Origin: CAYHSR01 sp043821725
Lineage (GTDB): Bacteria > Patescibacteriota > Patescibacteriia > Magasanikbacterales > GWA2-37-8
Direction: 5' to 3'
DNA length: 57,072 bases
NCBI GenBank assembly: GCA_043821725.1
Contig: JBDRCM010000042.1
Location: forward strand, 1 to 57,072
The notes under the pieces are model-generated. The model was not told the DNA's origin. It did not search any database and saw only the letters and a list, made by a program, of their open reading frames with translations. This document shows positions 1 to 8,960 of this stretch, one piece after another; within the stretch, counting starts at the first letter, position 1, and every line of letters starts with the position of its first letter. The position numbers were made by a program, and so were the translations under genes.

Positions 1-109
1 AAAAATGATAATTTTTCTTTTCCGAGCGAGCGAAGATAACTATGGAATTATCAACGATTTTGTCTCATAGTTAATGAATTTCGTTACGGAAGCGCATTGG
101 GCGACAGAT
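1..109 (-). repeat. Partial MITE-like repeat (copy D), truncated by window edge
   Basis: Read on the minus strand this stretch aligns along its whole length with 8961-9070 (copy E), including the terminal motif TCTGTCGCC, the block AATCGTTGATAATTCC and the CTCGCTCGG motif that leads into an AT hairpin. It begins inside that hairpin because the window starts there. Its outer end lies 3 bases from the ftsQ stop codon. It is in the opposite orientation to copy E. Confidence 0.8.
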
Positions 110-112
110 CCT

Positions 113-1156
113 TTACTTCCAGAATGCTCTCCCCTGACTTCGCAGATCAATATATTCGGAGGGCTTATTTTTCTTTAGAACAAGAAATAAATTACTAATC
201 TGTTGTTCAGGATTGAGTAATGGATTTAAAAAGATATGCCATGAGTTATTGGTGACTGCCTTTATTCCCGCAAAAATGTTTGTAAATTCAAAAAAACGTA
301 TGTGCCCTACCCCTTTATCAGTGAGTTCATTTTGAAAATATAATATGCTTGAAATTATTTTTGGAGACACTATTTCAGTATCTCCTGTTTCTCTTTTAAT
401 ATTTCGCCTATCAACAAATATTGGATAATTTCCATACTCATGCCGAATTTTATCATAGTTAGGCATGTGTTCTTTTTTTAAACTTGTCGTCCTTACAGTC
501 GTCGTGCTTGTTAATGCCAGTTGGTTTGAATTTAAAATGGTTGTAGTTACGATTTCCGCGATAGGGACCATTATAAATTCATCCGGTTCAACAGGGCCAA
601 GATATTTTACAATTTCTCCTGAGTTATCAATCAAAAAGTATGAATATCCATCATCAAAAATTAGAGAAGTTTTTTTCTCCTCTATAATTATTTTTAAGGA
701 CGAAGGAAAACTTTTAGTTACTTCCGCCCAAAGAACTGAATTTATTTCAAGCAATTCTTTTTTAATTTTTTCCGTGTTTACAAGAAAAAAATTATTGTAT
801 GGTATCCATTTCTGTTCTCTTAAAAATTTATCATTTATAAGCGAACTTAATTCGCTGATTTTGATATTTTCAAGACCTTCATAGGATATATCGCTGATTT
901 GAAAAAAAGGCATAAACAATATTAAAATCATCCAAGATAAAATAATTGACAGCAATATAATAAACTTGGTCATTAAAGACAGTTTTCTTGAACAACGCCT
1001 GCCGGTCTTATAAGGATTTTTTCTGCCATGCAAATCTTTTTTTTCTGTGAATATCGCTCTTTGTTTTTTTTTCTTTATCCTGCTCAAAAAACGCCTCAAT
1101 CTTGTTTGATTTGGGCGGTATTTTTCATGAACGCATTCTGATCTGATTCTACCCAT
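113..1156 (-). CDS. ftsQ: FtsQ/DivIB-like cell division protein
   Basis: Probable divisome protein that links septal peptidoglycan synthesis to FtsB/FtsL-type partners on the outer face of the membrane. A 62-residue, very basic cytoplasmic tail is followed by one membrane helix (about 63-85, FIILLSIILSWMILILF). Next comes a POTRA-like domain beginning FQISDISYEGLENI, then the FtsQ domain with NSVLWAEVTKSFPSSLKIIIEEK, the usual pattern of the family. Length (347) is at the upper end for FtsQ because of the tail and a Thr/Ser-rich insert near residues 200-225. The ATG overlaps the alr stop codon by 8 bases, so it is the last gene of the block. Family assignment rests on architecture and the POTRA motif, since FtsQ sequences diverge strongly. 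Confidence 0.8.
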   Translation of the reverse strand: MGRIRSECVHEKYRPNQTRLRRFLSRIKKKKQRAIFTEKKDLHGRKNPYKTGRRCSRKLSLMTKFIILLSIILSWMILILFMPFFQISDISYEGLENIKISELSSLINDKFLREQKWIPYNNFFLVNTEKIKKELLEINSVLWAEVTKSFPSSLKIIIEEKKTSLIFDDGYSYFLIDNSGEIVKYLGPVEPDEFIMVPIAEIVTTTILNSNQLALTSTTTVRTTSLKKEHMPNYDKIRHEYGNYPIFVDRRNIKRETGDTEIVSPKIISSILYFQNELTDKGVGHIRFFEFTNIFAGIKAVTNNSWHIFLNPLLNPEQQISNLFLVLKKNKPSEYIDLRSQGRAFWK

Positions 1157-2261
1157 ATATTCTCGGGATCAAGGGGTTGATTCTGTCAATAATTTCATAA
1201 TTTATTGTGTTTGCCCATCCTGCCATTTCCTCAATTGTAATACATTCTTTTTTTTGTTTTCCTATTAAAGTTACAAGATCTTTGATTGACAAATCACAAA
1301 CTCGTGTTGCATCAACAATGGTCATGTTCATGCATATCCGACCCAAAATGGGGCATCTGGTTCCTTTAATAAGCACGCATCCTTTATTTGATATACTACG
1401 GTCCAGTCCATCCCAATAGCCCACAGGCAAGATCGCCAATTTTGTCGGCCTTTGAGTTGTGAATGTTTGATCGTAACCTATCTTAGCGCCTGTTGGAACT
1501 TTTTTAATTTGAATTATTTTTGTATGCCATGACAAAGCCGGTTTTAGGATTATTTTTTTCTTTGTTATAGGCGACGGGTATAGGCCATATAGTGATAGTC
1601 CTGTCCTCACTCCGCTGAGATGAGTTTTTTTATACAAAATTGTTGCAGCAGAACAGGAAATATGTTTTATCTGAAAATATATTTTCTTTTCTTCAAGCGT
1701 GGAAATCAAAGTTAAGAATAGATGCAATTGTTCTTTAGTTACTTCCCTACTCTCTTCGCTGGAAGAAAAGTGGGCGAAAATACCTTCAATATTTAAATTT
1801 TTCAATTTTACAACGATTTCACAAAATGAAATCAATTGTTCAGGCAATACGCCGATTCTTGAGGTGCCAATGTCAATTTTAATATGTACAGATATTTTTT
1901 TTCTGAATTTTTTCGCTATTCTATTCAATAAATGAGCATAATTCAGTGAATATAGGGGTAAAATTATCCCATTTTTTGCCAATTTTCTTATAGTTTGTTC
2001 ATTACTTGAAAAATAACTGAGCACTTGAATTGGTTTTTTTATTTTGTTTTCAATCAATCGCAACGCTTCATCGGAATTTACAACACATAATCGATCTACA
2101 TTATTGTCCGTATCGCATATTTTCGCCATCTCAATAAGGCCATGCCCGTAAGCGTTTGCTTTAATAACAGGCATCAGCAAACATTCATTGCCTATCTGCT
2201 TCCGCAGTTGTCGTAAATTAAATTTTATGGCGTTTTTTTTGACATTGACCCAAGTCATCAT
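1149..2261 (-). CDS. alr: Alanine racemase
   Basis: PLP-dependent racemase that makes D-alanine for peptidoglycan; it feeds Ddl, encoded at 10247. The PLP-binding lysine sits in VIKANAYGHG near residue 33. The second catalytic tyrosine is in KIGYDQTF, and the C-terminal domain shows LPVGYWDGLDR and GRICMNMTIVD, all in family order. The length of 370 is normal. It ends in PRIYG followed by TAG, the usual place for the family to end, which shows that TAG is a true stop here. Two successive ATG codons (2261 and 2258) could serve as start. The gene overlaps ftsQ, so the two are probably co-translated. Confidence 0.95.
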   Translation of the reverse strand: MMTWVNVKKNAIKFNLRQLRKQIGNECLLMPVIKANAYGHGLIEMAKICDTDNNVDRLCVVNSDEALRLIENKIKKPIQVLSYFSSNEQTIRKLAKNGIILPLYSLNYAHLLNRIAKKFRKKISVHIKIDIGTSRIGVLPEQLISFCEIVVKLKNLNIEGIFAHFSSSEESREVTKEQLHLFLTLISTLEEKKIYFQIKHISCSAATILYKKTHLSGVRTGLSLYGLYPSPITKKKIILKPALSWHTKIIQIKKVPTGAKIGYDQTFTTQRPTKLAILPVGYWDGLDRSISNKGCVLIKGTRCPILGRICMNMTIVDATRVCDLSIKDLVTLIGKQKKECITIEEMAGWANTINYEIIDRINPLIPRIYG

Positions 2262-2296
2262 ATTTAATATCTATTTTAAAGGACTGATAGCGTCAG

Positions 2297-3559
2297 CTAA
2301 ATCGCAATTTTTTCAAATCCAATATATTTTTTGAGAGCAGGCGGAATAACTATTGAACCGTCAGCTTGCTGGTGATTTTCAATTAAAGCTATTGGAAATC
2401 TGCTTAATACAACAGCGGTGCCATTCAAGGTATGCACATACTTCATTTTTCCATCTTCTTCCTTATATTTAATATTCAGTCGACGAGCCTGGTAATCAGT
2501 ACAATTGCTTGCTGAAGTAATTTCTCCGTAATCTCCCTGTTTTTTCTTTCCATCACCTTTCATTGTCATCCATGCTTCCAAATCATATTTTCGGTAAGCG
2601 GGCGCGCCCAGATCTCCTGTGGCAATATCAATAACTCTATAGGGAATTTCAAGACCGTCAACTATTTCTTTCTCTATGGAAAGAATTTCTTGATGAATGT
2701 CTTCACTTTCTTGCGGACGGCAAAAAACAAACATCTCAAGTTTTGCAAACTGGTGGACTCTATATAATCCTTTTGTGGCCTTTCCATATGAGCCGGCCTC
2801 GGTGCGATAACAGTGAGACAGAGCAGCATATTTAATCGGCCCCTGGTTTAGATTTAGAACTTCGTCGCTATGAAAGCCCAAAATCGTGATTTCAGCAGTA
2901 CCAACCAAATCAAGGTCTGTATTTTTTATTTCATAAGTTTGTTTTTCCTCGCCTCTTGGATTAAAGCCACTGCCCGCAAGAATTGCGGACTTGACCATAT
3001 CAGGTGTTTCCATTAGTGTATATCCATGTTTTTCGCATATATCCAGTCCGTAATTCAATAACGCCTGGTTAAGCCGAACCATTTGGTTTTTTATAAAATA
3101 AAATTTTGAACCAGCAACTTTTGCTCCGCGTGCAAAATCAATTAAATCATGAGCATTCATAAGATCATCATGATCTTTCGGCACAAAATCAAATTTAACA
3201 ACTTCTTTGTTCCTATATATTTCCTTAAAATCACTCTCACCTCCCCTTGGACTGTCAGGATGGGTCAAATTTGGCACATCACACACAAATTCATTTAATT
3301 TTTGCCCCAAGTCCTCAAGAATAGCATCCATTTGCTTGATTTCACAGTTTAGTTTTCTTGCAAGTGTAATATCATCTTCGCTTGGTTTTTGTTTGGATAT
3401 AGTATTACGTTGACTGCGCAAATCATCTATTTTAGAAGCCATTTTTTTCTTGTCTTCATATAAAGCCCCAATTTCAGCCAAATGTATGATCGCTCCCCTA
3501 TCCTTGGAATTTTTTTCTATTATTTCTGTATTTTCAAGTATAAATTTTAAATCTAGCAT
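2297..3559 (-). CDS. serS: Seryl-tRNA synthetase
   Basis: Class II synthetase that charges tRNA-Ser in the cytoplasm. The N-terminal half (about 1-105) is the long antiparallel coiled coil that grips the tRNA variable arm. The catalytic domain shows motif 2 (YRTEAGSYGKATKGLYRVHQF) and motif 3 (LNGTAVVLSRFPIALIENHQ). Length of 420 is typical. It starts at the ATG of MLDLKFILEN, the canonical N-terminus, 10 bases after the RdgB-Nudix stop, and ends in TAG. It belongs to the minus-strand block that runs from PBP2 to FtsQ. Confidence 0.97.
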   Translation of the reverse strand: MLDLKFILENTEIIEKNSKDRGAIIHLAEIGALYEDKKKMASKIDDLRSQRNTISKQKPSEDDITLARKLNCEIKQMDAILEDLGQKLNEFVCDVPNLTHPDSPRGGESDFKEIYRNKEVVKFDFVPKDHDDLMNAHDLIDFARGAKVAGSKFYFIKNQMVRLNQALLNYGLDICEKHGYTLMETPDMVKSAILAGSGFNPRGEEKQTYEIKNTDLDLVGTAEITILGFHSDEVLNLNQGPIKYAALSHCYRTEAGSYGKATKGLYRVHQFAKLEMFVFCRPQESEDIHQEILSIEKEIVDGLEIPYRVIDIATGDLGAPAYRKYDLEAWMTMKGDGKKKQGDYGEITSASNCTDYQARRLNIKYKEEDGKMKYVHTLNGTAVVLSRFPIALIENHQQADGSIVIPPALKKYIGFEKIAI

Positions 3560-3569
3560 ATATTTATTA

Positions 3570-4592
3570 TTACTCCATTATATATTTTAATAATATTTTT
3601 TGATTGTCTTTTTCGTGAATACATTTTTTACTCAAAGGAATTAGTTTCATCTGTTTTGCCTTTTCAAGAGTGAACCATCCGCTTTCATAAACTTCATTGT
3701 CAGATGTTTTCAAATGTCCGCCAACAATTTTGCAGATAAATGTGACCAAAAATATCCTATAAGAAAATTTAGATCTCACTTCTGAAACGATTACTGGTAA
3801 TTGCTCAATAATTTTAATATGATACCCACTTTCCTCCTTGACTTCGCGAAACAGAGCTTTATATATAGTTTCTCCGTGATCAATTATTCCGCCCGGAAAT
3901 TCCCATTTATTATTGTAATAGAGCCTAAAATCCCGCCTTTTTGCCATATACATTTTTTTGTTTTTGACAATAATTGCCGCAGGCACAATATAATCCTTGT
4001 ATCCGTAGTGATTTGATAAATAATTTTTAATCTTATTTACTGCCAATCCTCTATGACTCAGCAAATTCTTTTCGATTATTGACATCTCTGAAAATGTTTT
4101 TTTTGCCTTGTCAACGTAAAAAATTGAATTGTAGCCATATCTAATTATTTGTTTTATAGCTGGAGTTCGTAAAATTTCTCCTCGCACTTCTCCAATCTCA
4201 ACATGTGATGACTGTTTTTTGGGATCATAAACAGCAATGGCTGTCCTAAAAGAAGCCGACCTATTGTGTATTTTTTTCATCCTTTCAAGCAGTTTAGTTA
4301 TTCTTTGTTTATCGTTTGATCCAATTCTTGTAGCTAAAACCCCCGGCCATCCCTGCAATTTATCAACGAATAAGCCAGTATCATCGGCTATTGTTAATAA
4401 ACCAGTTTTTTTTGCGTAATATTGCGCTTTAATTAATGCGTTGGACTCAATTGTTAAACCGCTTTCTTTTGGTTGTTTAATCCTTTTTTTTATGCTATCA
4501 AGCGAAATAATTTTAAATGGAAGGTCTGATAATTCAATAGCTATTTCCTTGAATTTGCCTATATTTGTTGTTGCAATCAATATTTTTTGCAT
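3570..4592 (-). CDS. RdgB/HAM1 NTP pyrophosphatase fused to a Nudix hydrolase
   Basis: Two nucleotide-pool cleaning enzymes in one chain. Residues 1-195 are an RdgB/HAM1 (ITPase-like) domain: ATTNIGKFKEI (substrate loop), IADDTGLFVD (catalytic Asp pair), PGVLATR and SHRGLAVNKI are all in place. Family members hydrolyse dITP and XTP to the monophosphates. Residues about 200-340 are a Nudix domain with an exact box, GIIDHGETIYKALF then REVKEESGY, matching Gx5Ex7REUxEExGU. The family motif GYDPIF reads GYNSIF here, so one Asp is missing. The start MQKILIATTN is the family N-terminus. It lies 59 bases inside the previous gene, in another frame. The Nudix substrate cannot be told from sequence; MutT-like roles are possible. 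Confidence 0.9.
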   Translation of the reverse strand: MQKILIATTNIGKFKEIAIELSDLPFKIISLDSIKKRIKQPKESGLTIESNALIKAQYYAKKTGLLTIADDTGLFVDKLQGWPGVLATRIGSNDKQRITKLLERMKKIHNRSASFRTAIAVYDPKKQSSHVEIGEVRGEILRTPAIKQIIRYGYNSIFYVDKAKKTFSEMSIIEKNLLSHRGLAVNKIKNYLSNHYGYKDYIVPAAIIVKNKKMYMAKRRDFRLYYNNKWEFPGGIIDHGETIYKALFREVKEESGYHIKIIEQLPVIVSEVRSKFSYRIFLVTFICKIVGGHLKTSDNEVYESGWFTLEKAKQMKLIPLSKKCIHEKDNQKILLKYIME

Positions 4593-4989
4593 ACTTTGAT
4601 TGTTTTAGCTTTGAACTTTTAAATTTTTCAGGTTTATAAGAATCAAGACGTACTATATTCGTTTTATAATTTATTAATTTCTTCAAATTTTTTGTAAACG
4701 AAGATTGATCGTACCCAAGAGCGATAACATCAGGTTTTTCCTTTGCAATAATTGCGTACTTGTCAACCACTCCGCCAAGAACAACCTTTTCAGCAAGACC
4801 GCTATCTTTAACCAAGGACATTCTTTTGTACTGTGAGTTTATTGGTTTTTCCTTTTTTACCTTGGCTATGGTGGAATCTCTGGCTATCACAACGATTAAA
4901 AAATCACCGAATTTCTTAGCTTGCTTAAAAAAATTTATATGACCAGGGTGAAGTATATCAAAAGTCCCGAAAACCATTACTTTTTTCAT
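4534..4989 (-). CDS. Cytidylyltransferase-family nucleotidyltransferase (RibL/TagD-like)
   Basis: Small HIGH-superfamily nucleotidyltransferase. The motifs GTFDILHPGHINFF, IARDSTIAKVKKEKP, QYKRMSL and IALGYDQ follow the order seen in archaeal-type FAD synthetase (RibL) and glycerol-3-phosphate cytidylyltransferase (TagD). The ALGYDQ ending leans to the RibL side, but the substrate is not settled. The ATG at 4989 was chosen because MKKVMVFGTFD is the canonical start and forms an ATGA overlap with the lysS stop. An upstream in-frame extension would run into lysS. The C-terminal 19 codons (CNNKYRQIQGNSY end) extend over the start of the RdgB-Nudix gene in another frame, an unusually long overlap. 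Confidence 0.85.
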   Translation of the reverse strand: MKKVMVFGTFDILHPGHINFFKQAKKFGDFLIVVIARDSTIAKVKKEKPINSQYKRMSLVKDSGLAEKVVLGGVVDKYAIIAKEKPDVIALGYDQSSFTKNLKKLINYKTNIVRLDSYKPEKFKSSKLKQSKYAKNIDCNNKYRQIQGNSY

Positions 4990-6428
4990 GATTCTTTTTT
5001 CATTAGTGGAAACAAAACACATTCACGTATTGATTTGTCAGCCAAAAATGAAAATAATCTTTCAGAAACTCCAAAACCTGTTGTCGGAGGCATCCCATAT
5101 TCAAGAGCTTCAACAAAGTCAAAATCGTGCATTTGTGCCTCAATGTCTCCGGATAATCTTAACTCTGCCTGTTTTTCAAAACGTTCAGCTTGGTCAATTG
5201 GGTCATTAAGCTCTGAATATCCATTTCCATTTTCACTCCCAGCAATTATTATTTGGAAACGTTCAGTCAATTCCGGATTATCTTTTTTTCTTTTTGACAG
5301 TGGCGAAACAGATACAGGATGATCGATCAAAAATACAGGGCCTTTGATTTTACGCCGACAATATTTCCACAGCGCGTCAATAATTCTTCCTCGCGAATTA
5401 AGATTTGCAACAACAATTTTTAATTCCTTAATTTTTTTAATCAGTTCTGATTCAGCTGCTTTCATCACGTCAATTTTTATTTGCCGTTTAATTTCATCAA
5501 CAAATTTTATTGTGCCCCATTTTGGTTCAAAATCTACGTCTTTAAAATCCTGAATATCAAACTTTAATTTCTGAAATGTTTCTAATATTACTTGCTTGTA
5601 CATTTTTTCAACAAGTTTCATGCTGTCCTCATAATTTGAATAAGCCATATAAAATTCCATCTGCGAATAATCCTGCAAATGTTCGCGACTCATACCCTCG
5701 TTTCGAAACTGCCTGCCTATTTCAAATGTTTTTTCAAATCCTGCCACCATTAGGCGCTTTTGCCACAATTCTCCCATGGAAATTCTAAGATAAACATCAA
5801 TATCCAGAGCATCATGATGGGTTACAAACGCTTTTGCGTCCGCTCCCCCAGGTGTTGTTTCAAGCACAGGCGTTTCAACTTCCAAAAATCCCTCGTCCAT
5901 TAAAAAACGTCGCATTGAACTCCAAAAGACGGCTTTTTTTTGAAACATTTCTTTTAAAGAAGGGTTTTGCATTATATCCAAGTATCTTTTGCGCAATTTT
6001 TCCTGTTCGTCTTGAAGTCCGTGGAATTTTTCCGGCAATGGCTGAATAGCTTTGCATACCATTATAAAATTTTTGGCCAACAATGAAATTTCACCTTTGT
6101 GTGTTGTAAAAATAGATCCTTCAAACTCTACAAAATCTCCGATATCAAAATACTTTGTAAATTGCTTATACACGGGCATGCTAAACTCTTTTTGAGACAA
6201 AGCTATTTGAATACGTCCGCTCTCGTCCTGAACGTGAACGAACGATAATTTTCCCATATCCCTCTTTGAAATCATGCGACCCACAATTTTGGCGGAACTT
6301 CCTTCAATTAAAGAAGCCGCTTCAACACAACTATGTGTTCTTTCAGCTCGCGACGGATATGGATCTATGCCAAGTGCACATAAATTTTTCAGCGAATCCA
6401 ATCTATCTTGTTTTTCAATTTGATCCAT
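4986..6428 (-). CDS. lysS: Lysyl-tRNA synthetase, class II
   Basis: Charges tRNA-Lys. Residues about 40-145 form the OB-fold anticodon-binding domain (KIVGRMISKRDMGKLSFVHV). The catalytic core has motif 1 near EVETPVLE, motif 2 FEIGRQFRNEGMSREHLQDY and a motif 3 region reading TTGFGVSERLFSFL. Most bacterial LysRS have G-L/I-GIDRL at motif 3, so the SER version is distinctive, although the key arginine is kept. Length 480 is normal. The gene follows greA by 22 bases and shares ATGA with the cytidylyltransferase downstream. Confidence 0.95.
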   Translation of the reverse strand: MDQIEKQDRLDSLKNLCALGIDPYPSRAERTHSCVEAASLIEGSSAKIVGRMISKRDMGKLSFVHVQDESGRIQIALSQKEFSMPVYKQFTKYFDIGDFVEFEGSIFTTHKGEISLLAKNFIMVCKAIQPLPEKFHGLQDEQEKLRKRYLDIMQNPSLKEMFQKKAVFWSSMRRFLMDEGFLEVETPVLETTPGGADAKAFVTHHDALDIDVYLRISMGELWQKRLMVAGFEKTFEIGRQFRNEGMSREHLQDYSQMEFYMAYSNYEDSMKLVEKMYKQVILETFQKLKFDIQDFKDVDFEPKWGTIKFVDEIKRQIKIDVMKAAESELIKKIKELKIVVANLNSRGRIIDALWKYCRRKIKGPVFLIDHPVSVSPLSKRKKDNPELTERFQIIIAGSENGNGYSELNDPIDQAERFEKQAELRLSGDIEAQMHDFDFVEALEYGMPPTTGFGVSERLFSFLADKSIRECVLFPLMKKES

Positions 6429-6450
6429 ACTGTTTTTTTAAAATGCTTAA

Positions 6451-6936
6451 TTATTTGATTTCAACGATTTGATATTCGACTAAGCCGGATGGTGTTTCAA
6501 CCTTAACTGTCTCTCCCACATTACAACCTAGAAAAGCGCGCCCGATTGGAGACTCATTAGAAATTCTCCTTTGAATTGGATCAGCTTCCTGCGGTCCGAC
6601 TATCATATATTCCTTAATTGTGCCGTTGGCAGTTCTAAAAATCACTGTATTTCCTATCCCAGCATTGTTGCTACCTTCGACCGGCTTGCTAATAAGCTCG
6701 GCGTTTTCCAGGATTTGATTGAGTTCCATAAGTCTTCCCTGAGCCCAAGCCATATCATCTTTTGCCTGATGGTATTCCGCGTTCTCAGACAGATCTCCCT
6801 GCTGTTTGGCTTCATCTATCCTATTTGCTATTTCGGGTATTTTCAACCTCTTCAAAACATCACGTTCGTGTTGTAATTCTTTGTACCCTTCAGGAGTCAA
6901 ATATTGGATATTTATTTGCATATGTTTACTGTGCAT
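6451..6936 (-). CDS. greA: Transcription elongation factor GreA
   Basis: Rescues backtracked RNA polymerase by stimulating transcript cleavage through the secondary channel. The N-terminal coiled coil carries the tip signature QQGDLSENAEYHQAK with its acidic residues, and the C-terminal FKBP-like domain ends GRAFLGCNVGETVKVETPSG. Length 161 is typical. Two in-frame ATGs (6936 and 6921) are possible; MQINIQYLTPEG from 6921 looks most like other GreA N-termini. A good promoter lies just upstream (6958-6986), so greA probably starts a transcription unit with lysS. Confidence 0.95.
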   Translation of the reverse strand: MHSKHMQINIQYLTPEGYKELQHERDVLKRLKIPEIANRIDEAKQQGDLSENAEYHQAKDDMAWAQGRLMELNQILENAELISKPVEGSNNAGIGNTVIFRTANGTIKEYMIVGPQEADPIQRRISNESPIGRAFLGCNVGETVKVETPSGLVEYQIVEIK

Positions 6937-6957
6937 TATGGAATTAACAATGTATTA

Positions 6958-6986
6958 AGTATATATTATTACTTCCTGATAATCAA
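6958..6986 (-). promoter_or_regulatory. Promoter upstream of greA
   Basis: On the minus strand: -35 TTGATT (6986-6981), a 17-base spacer, then -10 TATACT (6963-6958). Expected transcript start is about 15 bases before the first greA ATG. Seen directly; activity is inferred. Confidence 0.55.
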
Positions 6987-6998
6987 GTTGATAGTTAA

Positions 6999-8948
6999 TT
7001 ATAAATTTATCTGAGCCCACCATTTTAAGAAATCTCTGGCAATGGGCTGAGCGGCTGTTGATCCGCTCTCGCCTTCTTCAATTATAATTGTCACCACTAT
7101 TTGAGGGTCTTCATATGGAGCGAAAGAAGTAAACCATGCATGGTTTCTTTTATTGTCACTGTTCCATTGCGCTGTTCCGGTTTTGCCACCTGTCATAAAT
7201 GGCAATGACTTTAATAATCCACAACTACCATATGTTACACATTCTCTCATCCCCTGCTTTACTATGGACATATTTGTTTGGGAAACATTTACCCTGCGGG
7301 ATTCTATTGGATTTTTTTCAACCGTCCCGCTTAATGAATCCTCAATGGCATCAACGACTCTGGGTTTTACAATGATTCCTCCATTAGCGATTGCTGACGT
7401 CCAAACAGCGACTTGGAGCGGAGTTACAAGCAAATCTCCCTGCCCTATTGAAAGGTTATATGTATCGCCTATGTACCACGATTCATTTTTCGTATCTTCT
7501 TTCCACCCACGGCTTGGTAAAAAGCCTTCGGACTCGGCAGGTAAATCAATATTTGTCTTTTTGCTTAAATTAAAATCAGACAAATATTCAGTAATTTTAT
7601 CCACGCCAAGCCCGGAAAAATTTCCATAACCCCCTCCCACATAATAGAAAAAAGTATTAATTGACCATGCAATTGCTTTTGTTACGTTTGTAAGTCCGTG
7701 TCCTCCAACTTTCCAGTCCGGGAAAAACCATCTGTTTACCTGTAGTCCCCCACTGCTGATGATTGTTTTATTATAGTCAATTATCTTTTCTTCCAGCGCG
7801 GCGGCCGCTATAAGCATTTTAACGGTTGATCCCGAAGGATATGTTCCGCTTATAGCTCGATTAAAGAGCGGCATGCGATCATCTTCAACATATTTTTTGT
7901 ATTTTTCAACGGTTATGCCTCCGACAAAATCATTATTGTTAAATCCAGGATAACTTACCAATGCGATTATTGCTCCTGTTTTTGGATTCATCGCAATTCC
8001 GGCTGCTTTTTTTTTATTCAAATTTTTTAAAGAGTCCTCAATCAGCTGTTCAAGCTTAATCTGGGCTTGGATATCTAATCCCAAAATTAAATTTTTTCCA
8101 CTCAACGGTTTTTTCTCAGCCAAAACAGTTGTTTCTCTTCCCAATGCGTCAACCTCAACTTTTTTTTGCCCGTAAATCCCGCGCAATTCCGTTTCGTATG
8201 TTTTTTCAATTCCGTTTTTCCCTATGTTGTCAAATAATAGATACCCTTTATCTCGTAAAAATTCGTACTCTTGCTCGTCAAGTTTGCCTGTATATCCTAT
8301 TATATGAGATAAGGTAACCGATTCCTCACCTGGAAAATTGTTACTGTATTCGCGTTTACTGCCTTTTAAAACTTCAATGCCCGGCATATTCGGACTTTCA
8401 ACGTACAGTTTAATGGCTGTTTCGTAATCTATATTGTCCTTTATGATCAATGACGCATAACTGTAAACTCCATATTTTTGTAAAAGTTCCTCTATCTTTG
8501 TCTCTTCAACGTCGGCAATTTCCACTACTCTTTTTATTATTTTTTTGCGTTTTAGCTTGTTGGCAAGTGTTTTTGAATCCGGTAAATCTTGCGGAATAAG
8601 CGCTATAGAAAAATTGGGTATGTTTCTGACCAATTCAATTTTTTTGCTGTCATAAATTACTCCACGCTCTGACAAAACGGGCCGTATTTTAATTCTGTTT
8701 CCCTCAGCCAGCTCGCGATAATAGCTTCCCTGCAAAATCTGCAGTTTAAATATATAACCCATCACGAAAAAAGAAATAATTAAAACAAATGCAAGCGTCG
8801 CAATAATTGTCCGAGTTTCAATAACAATACCAAGGTATTTTTCCTTGCCGGCTTCTCCTTTGGTATTAATATTCAAATAATCCTCAATCCAAGCAGACGT
8901 ATATTTTCCACTACCTGTTTTTTTCTTTTCATTAGTGCGAAAAAACAT
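6999..8948 (-). CDS. mrdA: Penicillin-binding protein 2 (transpeptidase)
   Basis: Class B PBP that cross-links peptidoglycan during elongation, anchored in the membrane. From the chosen ATG there is a cytoplasmic tail, a membrane helix at about 47-72 (TIIATLAFVLIISFFVMGYI), the PBP dimerisation domain, and the transpeptidase domain. The catalytic motifs are STVK (about Ser374), SIN (about Ser429) and KTGT (about Lys589), followed by the usual ASFAPYEDP-like segment, here TSFAPYEDPQIVV. A TTG at 8972 in the same frame would add eight residues. That TTG lies within the terminal inverted repeat of element E, so I prefer ATG 8948. It heads the cell-wall/translation block. Confidence 0.93.
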   Translation of the reverse strand: MFFRTNEKKKTGSGKYTSAWIEDYLNINTKGEAGKEKYLGIVIETRTIIATLAFVLIISFFVMGYIFKLQILQGSYYRELAEGNRIKIRPVLSERGVIYDSKKIELVRNIPNFSIALIPQDLPDSKTLANKLKRKKIIKRVVEIADVEETKIEELLQKYGVYSYASLIIKDNIDYETAIKLYVESPNMPGIEVLKGSKREYSNNFPGEESVTLSHIIGYTGKLDEQEYEFLRDKGYLLFDNIGKNGIEKTYETELRGIYGQKKVEVDALGRETTVLAEKKPLSGKNLILGLDIQAQIKLEQLIEDSLKNLNKKKAAGIAMNPKTGAIIALVSYPGFNNNDFVGGITVEKYKKYVEDDRMPLFNRAISGTYPSGSTVKMLIAAAALEEKIIDYNKTIISSGGLQVNRWFFPDWKVGGHGLTNVTKAIAWSINTFFYYVGGGYGNFSGLGVDKITEYLSDFNLSKKTNIDLPAESEGFLPSRGWKEDTKNESWYIGDTYNLSIGQGDLLVTPLQVAVWTSAIANGGIIVKPRVVDAIEDSLSGTVEKNPIESRRVNVSQTNMSIVKQGMRECVTYGSCGLLKSLPFMTGGKTGTAQWNSDNKRNHAWFTSFAPYEDPQIVVTIIIEEGESGSTAAQPIARDFLKWWAQINL

Positions 8949-8960
8949 ATTTTTTATTGA

